DNA from: Mannheimia sp. USDA-ARS-USMARC-1261 | Lineage (GTDB): Bacteria > Pseudomonadota > Gammaproteobacteria > Enterobacterales > Pasteurellaceae | DNA length: 64,000 bases | Direction of reading: 5' to 3' | Assembly: GCF_000521605.1 (NCBI RefSeq) | Contig: NZ_CP006942.1 | Coordinates: forward strand, 1,116,001-1,180,000 | Part shown: one piece after another, positions 56,586 to 64,000 of the stretch | How the letters are laid out: every line of letters starts with the position of its first letter | Position numbering within the stretch: the first letter of the stretch is position 1 | Notes under the pieces: generated by a model | The model's input: the letters and a program-made list of their open reading frames with translations, nothing else | Databases searched by the model: none | Told to the model about the DNA's origin: nothing | Made by a program: the position numbers and the translations under genes

Positions 56586-56726
56586 ATGAAAAAATTCTTA
56601 TTATGCGTTAGCATTTTAACTATTGTTGCTTGCTCATCAACTGGCGTGGGGGGTAATGTAGGAGTCGGTGGTGGCTCAAATGGTGTTGGAATCGGCTTAG
56701 GCGTTGGCACAGGCTTTAGATTCTAA
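56586..56726 (+). CDS. Tiny glycine-rich lipoprotein, 46 residues
   Basis: MKKFLLCVSILTIVACSSTG is followed by repeated glycine/valine (VGGNVGVGGGSNGVGIGLGV, ending TGFRF). The lipobox IVAC is clear, giving a mature lipoprotein of about 31 residues. TTAGGACATAC lies before the ATG (GGAC at a long distance), so translation initiation is not strong. The gene sits divergent from the DUF1439 gene and before tgt. Function unknown. Confidence 0.7.
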   Translation: MKKFLLCVSILTIVACSSTGVGGNVGVGGGSNGVGIGLGVGTGFRF

Positions 56727-56782
56727 TTTGTAAATTTTTAGCGGATTTTGACCGCTTTCACGAACTGTTTATTTGTGGATAG

Positions 56783-57940
<1,158 letters not shown>

Positions 57941-57952
57941 CAAGGAGTTTAT

Positions 57953-58465
57953 ATGCAACAACTTGAACCGCAAACCTTTGCAAGCTGGGCTGAACCCATT
58001 GATATGTTGTATGCTTGCCATAGCAAAGTAAAAAGTTTCTGCAAACAATTGCAAATTTTGCCTGATTACCTTGAAAAGAATGGGGTAAACCAGGCAGTAA
58101 AAAATGATGTTCAGCAGATCTTAAATTACTTCAACATATCCGCTCCTCTTCATCACGAAGACGAAGAAGATGATTTCTTCCCAGAGTTGATTAAAGTGCA
58201 GCCTCAAGCTCAAACTGATGTGGATGAGTTAGAACGCCAGCACGTTCATTTGCATAAAAACTGGGACGATTTATCTGCACAGCTTGAAGCTTTGCTCGCA
58301 GGCGAACGAGAAAATATCGATAGAGACTTAATCGAGCGTTTTGTGGCAGGTTATGACGTGCATATTGCGATTGAAGAGCCACTTTTCGAGCTAGGGCGTG
58401 AGTATTTAGCAGAAGATAAGCTCTCGGCGATGGGTAAAATTATGGCAGACCGCCGTAAATTATAA
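57953..58465 (+). CDS. Hemerythrin-domain protein
   Basis: Four-helix iron protein of the HHE type; may sense or bind oxygen, NO or iron. The 170-residue product has ACHSKVKSFCKQL in helix A, SAPLHHEDEEDDFFPELIK with the HxxxE ligands, ERQHVHLHKNWDD, and VHIAIEEPLFELGREYLA. GGAG precedes the ATG by 8 bases. It lies 12 bases after tgt, so both may share a transcript, ending in a strong terminator. Confidence 0.85.
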   Translation: MQQLEPQTFASWAEPIDMLYACHSKVKSFCKQLQILPDYLEKNGVNQAVKNDVQQILNYFNISAPLHHEDEEDDFFPELIKVQPQAQTDVDELERQHVHLHKNWDDLSAQLEALLAGERENIDRDLIERFVAGYDVHIAIEEPLFELGREYLAEDKLSAMGKIMADRRKL

Positions 58466-58476
58466 TTTCAATGAAT

Positions 58477-58504
58477 AAGGCGAACGAATTGTTCGCCTTT
58501 TGTA
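58477..58504 (+). terminator. Terminator after the hemerythrin gene
   Basis: AAGGCGAAC, loop GAATT, GTTCGCCTT, then TTG. It ends ten bases before the start of the next gene, whose own promoter must overlap or precede this hairpin. Confidence 0.75.
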
Positions 58505-58514
58505 TGTCAAAACG

Positions 58515-58730
58515 ATGAAATATTCCTTAGATTTAACAGGCTATAGTTGTCCGCTTCCCTTATTAATGACTAAAAAAGCGATGAACGATCTTAAAAAAGG
58601 AGATAGTTTAGAGCTGGTGCTTAATCAGCAGAGTAGTCTTACTGATTTTGAATTGCTTGCTCAAGAGCAGAATTGGCAATTTGAAATTATCGAACAAGCG
58701 GTCGAAAATCGGGTTATTTTTACCAAATAA
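58515..58730 (+). CDS. TusA-family sulfur carrier
   Basis: 71 residues with the family core MKYSLDLTGYSCPLPLLMTK, where the Cys-Pro-x-Pro site carries the persulfide, and the beta strand GDSLELVLN. TusA proteins bring sulfur to tRNA thiolation or molybdopterin; YeeD-type paralogues serve other routes. The start at 58515 is the first ATG; a TTG five codons upstream lies in the terminator. It is convergent to the YhbP-like gene, one base away. Confidence 0.85.
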   Translation: MKYSLDLTGYSCPLPLLMTKKAMNDLKKGDSLELVLNQQSSLTDFELLAQEQNWQFEIIEQAVENRVIFTK

Positions 58731-58731
58731 T

Positions 58732-59163
58732 CTATTCTCTTTCCCAAATCGTCTTTTTTGCAAATATTATTTTATTGCTTGTATGTTTGATCGTATTAAA
58801 AGAAAGTTCCCACACATCGCTTGGTTTTAAGCGTGCAAGCGGGTGTTTTTCGTAATAAATTTGCAAAGCGATGTTTCTTGTATGCTCATCTTCCAAGCAG
58901 TTTGTAATGGCTGAAAACTGCACGCCTTCAATTTCGCTGATATTTTCCACTTGATTGCAAATCGTGCCGACAATATGCGGATTCTCTAACATCAACATTG
59001 CGTGTTGGGTCGTTTTGGCGGTTAAAATAATCAAGCGGATATTTTCGGCATCAAAGGCGTAAAAACAGCTTGCCGACCAAAAATCAGTTTGGTTATGAGT
59101 AGCAAAATTCACAACGTGATGAGATTGAATAAATTCAACAATATTTTGGGGTAGAGAGGACAT
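58732..59163 (-). CDS. YhbP-like FMN-binding split-barrel protein
   Basis: 143 residues of the YhbP/UPF0306 type, related to pyridoxamine-phosphate oxidase folds. Core: HHVVNFATHNQTDFWSASCF, RLIILTAKTTQHAMLMLENP, IVGTICNQVENISEIEGVQF. Function unknown; flavin or haem binding is only inferred from the fold. Its ATG lies directly before the ubiX stop. Confidence 0.78.
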   Translation of the reverse strand: MSSLPQNIVEFIQSHHVVNFATHNQTDFWSASCFYAFDAENIRLIILTAKTTQHAMLMLENPHIVGTICNQVENISEIEGVQFSAITNCLEDEHTRNIALQIYYEKHPLARLKPSDVWELSFNTIKHTSNKIIFAKKTIWERE

Positions 59164-59727
59164 TTACTCCCCCCAATGTGGGATATTAGGAATTTCAATA
59201 TCTAACAGTGAAAGAGCGTGAGCAACGCTATGGGTTACCATCTCATCAAGGTTAGTTGGCTTTTGATAAAAGGCAGGAATAGGAGGGAAAATAATTCCGC
59301 CCATTTCAGTGACTTTTCGCATATTATCAATGTGAGCAAGATTAAGTGGAGCTTCTCTTACCATCAAGACCAATTTACGGCGTTCTTTTAGCACTACATC
59401 AGCGGCACGGGTAAGTAGATTATCGCTAAAACCATTCGCAATAGAGGCAAGTGTTCGCATAGAGCAAGGAGCAATAATCATACCTGCGGTTTTAAATGAG
59501 CCACTTGCAATGCTTGCTCCTACATTGTGCAGAGAATGCACTTCATCAGCTAAATGGTATAAGGTTTCCCGTTCATAATCTGTCTCCAGTGTTCGGGTAA
59601 GTTCAGCCCCTTTTGTGATGACCAGATGGGTTTCAATATCGTCAAAAGGCTTGAGTAACTCAAGCACTTTATAGCCGTATTGAAAACCGCTTGCACCGCT
59701 AATGCCGACAATAATACGCTTTTTCAT
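59164..59727 (-). CDS. ubiX: Flavin prenyltransferase UbiX
   Basis: Makes prenylated FMN, the cofactor of the UbiD decarboxylase in quinone synthesis. The 187-residue product has the flavoprotein fold with [59 protein letters not shown], and [14 protein letters not shown] start it at 59727 (MKKRIIVG); eight upstream codons belong to the previous gene's end. The ubiD gene is not in this window. Confidence 0.95.
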   Translation of the reverse strand: MKKRIIVGISGASGFQYGYKVLELLKPFDDIETHLVITKGAELTRTLETDYERETLYHLADEVHSLHNVGASIASGSFKTAGMIIAPCSMRTLASIANGFSDNLLTRAADVVLKERRKLVLMVREAPLNLAHIDNMRKVTEMGGIIFPPIPAFYQKPTNLDEMVTHSVAHALSLLDIEIPNIPHWGE

Positions 59728-59729
59728 TA

Positions 59730-60443
59730 TTAACTCACTAATTGTTCCCAAAGATAAGAGATTGGCATCGCTAAAAGTAATGCAGGCAACATATTTGCCA
59801 CCGGGAAAGTTTTAATTCCACAAATGCGAAAACCTGTTGCAAAGAGGAGTAATCCCCCTGTTGCCGAAAAATCAGCTAACATATTCGGTGTGGTAAGCGG
59901 CATTATGATTGATGCAAGCAAAACCAATATCACTTGAATCATCACAAGTGGTAGGGCAACGGTCGTAACAACATAACCTAATGATGTTGCAAAGATCATT
60001 GCCGTAAAGAAATCCAAGATAGATTTAATGTATAGAATACTTGGATCGCCTGTTATCCCTTCGTTTATTGCACCAAAAATGCCTGTTCCACTTACACAGA
60101 AAAGCACGAGAATCGCAATAAATTTTTCTAGAAATTCTTCTTGAGAAAGTGAATGTCTTGGCGGAAAAATATTATTGATTATACTTTGTGCTGAGCTCGC
60201 GGCTTTTCCGATCTTCTTTTCAAGATAGATTAACTCGCCAATAATTGTGCCAAGAATTAAGGCTAGTGCAACGGCAGACATATATTTTACCGAAGCAGTT
60301 AGCATCATTCCTAAGCCGAAACAGCATAAACCAAAGATCAGCGGTAATGTGATGCGAAGCCGTTCAGGTAGACGACTACCTAAATAAGCCCCTAATAAAC
60401 CGCCTAAAATAACTGCTCCTGCATTAACAAAAGGTCCGAGCAT
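59730..60443 (-). CDS. DUF554-family membrane protein
   Basis: 237 residues with about seven hydrophobic segments, starting [20 protein letters not shown], with [40 protein letters not shown] and [20 protein letters not shown], the standard DUF554/YdfK/YqgA blocks. Predicted transporter-like, substrate unknown. Its end is two bases from the ubiX start. Confidence 0.85.
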   Translation of the reverse strand: MLGPFVNAGAVILGGLLGAYLGSRLPERLRITLPLIFGLCCFGLGMMLTASVKYMSAVALALILGTIIGELIYLEKKIGKAASSAQSIINNIFPPRHSLSQEEFLEKFIAILVLFCVSGTGIFGAINEGITGDPSILYIKSILDFFTAMIFATSLGYVVTTVALPLVMIQVILVLLASIIMPLTTPNMLADFSATGGLLLFATGFRICGIKTFPVANMLPALLLAMPISYLWEQLVS

Positions 60444-60450
60444 AATAATC

Positions 60451-60822
60451 CTATTTAAATGTTGCAGTAAGCATAATCATCATAAATGAGAATACTGAAA
60501 GTAAATAGAATTTTAATGAGAACGGCTGTCCTTTTTTGAAGGCTTTAGTGGCAAAAACAATGTATAGCACTAAAAATAACACTTTAGGTAATAACCAGCT
60601 AAATTGTGCTAAGGTAAAAAATTCATACGAGAGAAAAATAACGACCGCAGCAATACCGGTTACCAATAAAATGGTATCAACAATATGAGGTGCAATCCGT
60701 AAAACGGCATATTGTCTCCAATCAACCGCTTTAGCGGCTAAAAAACCACGCACTAGCAATAATACTAAGCTGATGTAAGCTAAGCCAAAATGGGCTTTAA
60801 GAATAGTTGATAGGTACTCCAT
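60451..60822 (-). CDS. SirB2-family membrane protein
   Basis: 123 residues with four hydrophobic segments, of the SirB2 type: LKAHFGLAYISLVLLLVRGF, RIAPHIVDTILLVTGIAAVV and KVLFLVLYIVFATKAFKKGQ. Despite the name, no invasion role is established outside Salmonella. It lies five bases before the darP end, in a tight minus-strand cluster. Confidence 0.85.
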   Translation of the reverse strand: MEYLSTILKAHFGLAYISLVLLLVRGFLAAKAVDWRQYAVLRIAPHIVDTILLVTGIAAVVIFLSYEFFTLAQFSWLLPKVLFLVLYIVFATKAFKKGQPFSLKFYLLSVFSFMMIMLTATFK

Positions 60823-60827
60823 AATAA

Positions 60828-61358
60828 TTACTCCGCAATTTCAGTTTTTAAATATTGATAAATTTCACGATAATTTTTAGCCGGTTTATTCGTCTCACGC
60901 TCTTTAATTGCCCCACGAATTAAATTGCGTAAATGCTGGCGATCTAAACTCGGATATTCATTTAACAAATTATCAAGGGAAGCATCACCCATTGCAATGA
61001 GTTGATCTCGCACTAATTCTAGTTTATGCAACAACGCCTGTTGCTGATTATGGCGATTTTTCACTTTATCTAACGCTTCTTGAATAGGTTCAGGATCTCG
61101 ATTTCGCAATAATTTCCCGATAAATTGAATTTGGCGACGGCGAGCTTCCATTTTAAACCCTTGTGCTTGGCGAATTGCCTCTTTTAGCTCATCATCAAGC
61201 GGAATTTTTTCTAAATTTTGCGGTGTTAATTCAATTAACTCTGCTCCAATTTTTTTTAAATGCTCGGAATCTCGTTTAATTTCACTTTTACTGACCCAGA
61301 TGATTTCTTCATCATCATCTGTCCAGTCAATCTCATTTTTGCTACGTTTTCTAGCCAT
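60828..61358 (-). CDS. darP: DarP (YjgA) ribosome-assembly protein
   Basis: Promotes 50S subunit assembly. 176 residues: [20 protein letters not shown] at the start, then [40 protein letters not shown] and [20 protein letters not shown], all typical of the family. Basic helices bind rRNA. It is divergent from pmbA, the same pairing (yjgA-pmbA) as in E. coli. Confidence 0.93.
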   Translation of the reverse strand: MARKRSKNEIDWTDDDEEIIWVSKSEIKRDSEHLKKIGAELIELTPQNLEKIPLDDELKEAIRQAQGFKMEARRRQIQFIGKLLRNRDPEPIQEALDKVKNRHNQQQALLHKLELVRDQLIAMGDASLDNLLNEYPSLDRQHLRNLIRGAIKERETNKPAKNYREIYQYLKTEIAE

Positions 61359-61458
61359 TCTCTATCCTTTTTCGTATAAATTCTAAAAAATGCCATATTC
61401 TAGCAGAAATTTGAGTTAGAATATATTCCAACAAATTGAAATCATTAATGGAAAAAGA

Positions 61459-62808
61459 ATGTCGATTACAGATAAACAAACTTTACAACAGCAAGAACAG
61501 GAATTACAACAAGCGGTTGAATTTGCCTTAAATTTTGCAAAAAAAGCAGGTGCAGAAGCAGAAGTTGGCATTACAAAAGTGGCTGGGCTTTCGGTTTCAA
61601 GCCGTTTGGAACAAGTGGAAAACATTGAATTCAATAATGATGGCTCGCTTGGGATTTCGGTCTATTTAGGCAAACGCAAAGGCAATGCCTCAACATCTGA
61701 TCTACAACCAGCCTCTATTCAAAAAACGGTAGAAGCGGCATTAGCTATTGCCAAATATACGTCAGAGGATGATTGTACAGGACTTGCTGATAAAGAGATG
61801 TTAGCGTTTGACGCTCCTGATTTAGATCTTTATCATCAAGCCGATATTTCTGTTGATCAAGCGGTAGAACTTGCGATTGAAGCTGAACATTATGGTTTGA
61901 ATACTGATGATCACATTGTAAACAGTGAGGGAGCAACCTTTAATTCTCATAGTGGCGTACGCGTTTATGGCAATACGCACGGAATGCTACAGAGCTATCT
62001 TTCCAGCCGCTATTCACTTTCTTGTAGCCTTATTTCAGAATATAAAGACCAACTGGAGCGTGATTATGAGTACACTATTTCTCGTGAGTTTGGCAAATTG
62101 CGACCTGCAAAATGGGTGGGCGAACAAGCGGCAATTAAAGCGGTAGAGAGACTTAACCCACAACGAATTAAGACTGCCGAAATGCCGGTGATTTTTTACA
62201 ATGATGTAGCAACAGGCTTAATCGGGCACTTGGCAGCAGCAATTAGCGGCGGGGCGTTATACCGTAAATCCAGTTTCTTATTAGATAAATTAGGTGAACA
62301 AATTTTGCCTGACTGGTTTGCGATTTCAGAACGTCCGCACTTGTTACGCCAGTTAGCCTCTTCTGCTTTTGATAGCGAAGGCGTTATCACGCAAAACCGT
62401 GAAATTATTACTGATGGTGTGCTACAAACTTATTTAATGACAAGTTACTCCGGGCGAAAAATGGGCTTGAAAAGCACAGGACACGCAGGCGGCATTCATA
62501 ACTGGCTAGTTAAGCCTAATCGTCAAGGTGGCTTAAATGCTTTACTCAAAGAGATGGGGTCGGGCTTATTAGTAACAGAAATGCTTGGTTCAGCAATTAA
62601 TAGCGTTACAGGTGAATATTCACGTGGTGCTGCAGGTTTCTGGGTCGAGAACGGCGAAATTCAATACCCTGTAGCGGAAATCACTATTGCAGGACAGCTA
62701 CAGGATATGTATAAACATTTAGTGGCTGTGAGCGATGATATTGAATACCGCTCAAACATTCAAACCGGATCAATTTTATTAGAAAAAATGATGGTTTCGG
62801 GCGAATAA
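61459..62808 (+). CDS. pmbA: Metalloprotease subunit PmbA (TldE)
   Basis: Partner of TldD in a protease that degrades small peptides and matures microcins. 449 residues, with AGAEAEVGITKVAGLSVSSR and ENIEFNNDGSLGISVYLGKR near the start and the C-terminal GMKST-like GLKSTGHAGGIHNWLVKPNR and GSAINSVTGEYSRGAAGFWV. Normal length. tldD is not in the window. Confidence 0.95.
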   Translation: MSITDKQTLQQQEQELQQAVEFALNFAKKAGAEAEVGITKVAGLSVSSRLEQVENIEFNNDGSLGISVYLGKRKGNASTSDLQPASIQKTVEAALAIAKYTSEDDCTGLADKEMLAFDAPDLDLYHQADISVDQAVELAIEAEHYGLNTDDHIVNSEGATFNSHSGVRVYGNTHGMLQSYLSSRYSLSCSLISEYKDQLERDYEYTISREFGKLRPAKWVGEQAAIKAVERLNPQRIKTAEMPVIFYNDVATGLIGHLAAAISGGALYRKSSFLLDKLGEQILPDWFAISERPHLLRQLASSAFDSEGVITQNREIITDGVLQTYLMTSYSGRKMGLKSTGHAGGIHNWLVKPNRQGGLNALLKEMGSGLLVTEMLGSAINSVTGEYSRGAAGFWVENGEIQYPVAEITIAGQLQDMYKHLVAVSDDIEYRSNIQTGSILLEKMMVSGE

Positions 62809-62865
62809 TTTGCAAAATTTTTAGTAAAAAAGCCCGCTTGTAATCAATTTTATTTGGAGAAATCA

Positions 62866-63405
62866 ATGAAAAAACACCATATCGAAACCTTATACTCTAA
62901 AGATGAAGTATTAACTCGCATTAATGAGTTAGCAAAAGAAATCAATCAATATTATCAGCAAAAACAGTGCCAAAATCTTGTTGTGGTCGGCTTGTTACGT
63001 GGCTCATTTATGTTTATGGCAGATTTAGTGAGAAAGCTTGAGTTACCTGTGGAAGTGGATTTTTTAACTGCATCAAGCTATGGAAGTAGTACGGAATCCA
63101 GCCGTGATGTAAAAATTCTGAAAGATTTAGATGGCGATATTCAAGGAAAAGATGTCTTGATTGTAGAAGATATTATTGATACCGGCTTCACTTTAAGCAA
63201 AGTAGGGGAAATTCTCAAATTACGCGATCCAAATTCTCTTACAATTTGTACTTTACTTGATAAACCTTCCCGTCGCGAAGTAGATGTTCCTGTAAAATGG
63301 GTAGGTTTTGAAATTCCGGATGAATTTGTAGTTGGCTATGGTATCGATTACGCTCAAAAATACCGTAATTTAGATTATATCGGGAAAGTGGTGATTGAAG
63401 AGTAA
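62866..63405 (+). CDS. hpt: Hypoxanthine phosphoribosyltransferase
   Basis: Purine salvage. 179 residues with the PRPP-binding motif [20 protein letters not shown], the early [20 protein letters not shown] and the flexible loop [20 protein letters not shown] is seven bases before the ATG at 62866; the four codons added by an upstream TTG are left out. It lies close to the tRNA-Ile2 gene, which is on the other strand. Confidence 0.95.
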   Translation: MKKHHIETLYSKDEVLTRINELAKEINQYYQQKQCQNLVVVGLLRGSFMFMADLVRKLELPVEVDFLTASSYGSSTESSRDVKILKDLDGDIQGKDVLIVEDIIDTGFTLSKVGEILKLRDPNSLTICTLLDKPSRREVDVPVKWVGFEIPDEFVVGYGIDYAQKYRNLDYIGKVVIEE

Positions 63406-63418
63406 TTAATAGTATAGA

Positions 63419-63494
63419 TGGTCCCCCCAGCCGGACTTGAACCAGCGACCAAGCGATTATGAGTCGCCTGCTCTAACCACTGAGCTATGGGGGG
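63419..63494 (-). tRNA. tRNA-Ile2 (anticodon CAU, lysidine-modified)
   Basis: 76 bases including CCA. Acceptor CCCCCCA/TGGGGGG with discriminator A, D arm GCTCAGTGGTTAGAGC, anticodon loop CTCATAA giving CAU. The stem GGCGA/TCGCT and the GGTCGCTGGTTCAAGTCC part match E. coli tRNA-Ile2 rather than elongator or initiator tRNA-Met. After TilS changes C34 to lysidine it reads AUA as Ile. Automatic tools often label it Met. Confidence 0.88.
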
Positions 63495-63580
63495 ATAAAG
63501 TGATGTGGATTATAGAGAAAAACCGAGTAGTCGTCTAGTAGCAGAAGATTACTCGGTTAATTATTAAGCGAGGTGGAATA

Positions 63581-64000
63581 TTATTCTTCTTTCCAAATTA
63601 AGGTTGCCATTCGTCCTGTTTGCTTATCCCTACGATAAGAGAAAAATAAATCTTCTTGGGTATAGGTGCAGTATTCTCCGCCTGAAATCTCGGTAATGCC
63701 AAGTTTATTGAGGCGTTGAGTGGCAATTTGGTAAAGATTTCCCAAAAACTTACCGCTTGTAGAGTTATCTTGAATAAAAGCTTCTTCTGCTCTTGGATCA
63801 AACGCACAGAATTGTTCAATTACTTCTTTTCCGACTTGGAAGGCTTTTGCTCCGATTGCAGGACCTAACCAAGCTGAAATTTCGTTGCTTGGACATTGAA
63901 ATTTTTCAACGGTTGCTTCTAGCACGCCATCGCATAATCCTCGCCAGCCTGCGTGGGCGGCTGCAATTTCTTCTCCATCTTTACTGACAAAAAGTACAGG
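63581..64000 (-). CDS. pgeF: Polyphenol oxidase / laccase-domain protein (YfiH, PgeF), C-terminal 139 residues
   Basis: The frame is open to the window edge and ends at 63581. It contains PVLFVSKDGEEIAAAHAGWR, ending G of the conserved AHAGWRG motif, then VEKFQCPSNEISAWLGPAIG, GNLYQIATQRLNKLGI, ISGGEYCTYTQEDLFFSYRR and RMATLIW. These provide the zinc/copper ligands (His, Cys, His) of the YfiH fold. Enteric PgeF corrects peptidoglycan precursors carrying wrong residues, and relatives act on purine nucleosides. The N-terminal part lies outside the window. Confidence 0.9.
   Translation of the reverse strand, partial: PVLFVSKDGEEIAAAHAGWRGLCDGVLEATVEKFQCPSNEISAWLGPAIGAKAFQVGKEVIEQFCAFDPRAEEAFIQDNSTSGKFLGNLYQIATQRLNKLGITEISGGEYCTYTQEDLFFSYRRDKQTGRMATLIWKEE

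Overview
The window is a chromosomal segment of a Pasteurellaceae bacterium. The evidence is the many copies of the 9-mer ACAAGCGGT and its complement (the DNA-uptake signal of the Actinobacillus pleuropneumoniae / Mannheimia / Haemophilus ducreyi branch), protein sequences of Haemophilus/Actinobacillus type (FNR, RNase II, FabI, Ppx, a P2-like porin) and an AT-rich genome. The exact genus cannot be fixed from sequence reading alone; Mannheimia or Actinobacillus would fit.

Layout. 1-8.7 kb, minus strand: topB (cut by the window edge), mepA, aroC, an mscK-type mechanosensitive channel, menE and seqA, most of them tightly packed. 8.8-12.2 kb, plus strand: ybfF, cmoA, purR, dedA. 12.18-27.45 kb: a 15.3-kb integrated element inserted at the 3' end of tRNA-Val(GAC). 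27.4-39 kb: tRNA-Val, apaH, rnb, fabI, fnr (minus), then uspA, alaS, csrA, manB, galU (plus) and priC (minus). 39-52 kb: porin, serC, yrbG, glnD, zapG, rplM-rpsI, a VanZ-like gene, lysC with a lysine riboswitch, a GlcNAc-type PTS permease, a small conserved gene and ppx. 53-64 kb: yhcH with an RpiR-type regulator, an EamA transporter, a cold-shock protein, a DUF1439 protein, a tiny lipoprotein, tgt, hemerythrin, TusA-like, YhbP-like, ubiX, DUF554, SirB2, darP, pmbA, hpt, tRNA-Ile2(CAU) and pgeF (cut by the window edge).

The element at 12.2-27.4 kb is the unusual part. All 23 genes I call lie on the minus strand: a P4-type tyrosine integrase, an AlpA-like regulator, small P4-like genes, a D5-type primase/helicase, and a complete head and DNA-packaging set (HK97-type capsid, prohead protease, portal, two connector proteins, HNH endonuclease, TerS, TerL, a gp10-like neck protein and a gpU-like tail terminator). 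There are no tape-measure, tube, baseplate, fibre, lysis or CI/Cro genes. This is the architecture of a capsid-forming phage-inducible chromosomal island (cf-PICI): a satellite that builds its own heads and borrows a helper phage's tails. The portal gene and one small replication-side gene carry frameshifts, so this copy may be decaying. Its non-coding parts hold seven identical GTGTTCCTAA decamers flanking the two ends, a candidate cos region with three hairpins, a possible plus-strand small RNA, and GTGA-rich repeats beside the integrase gene.

Regulatory signals elsewhere include an FNR box in front of fnr, two CRP-like sites, an rplM leader, a lysine riboswitch in front of lysC, and many terminators, several built from inverted pairs of the uptake signal.
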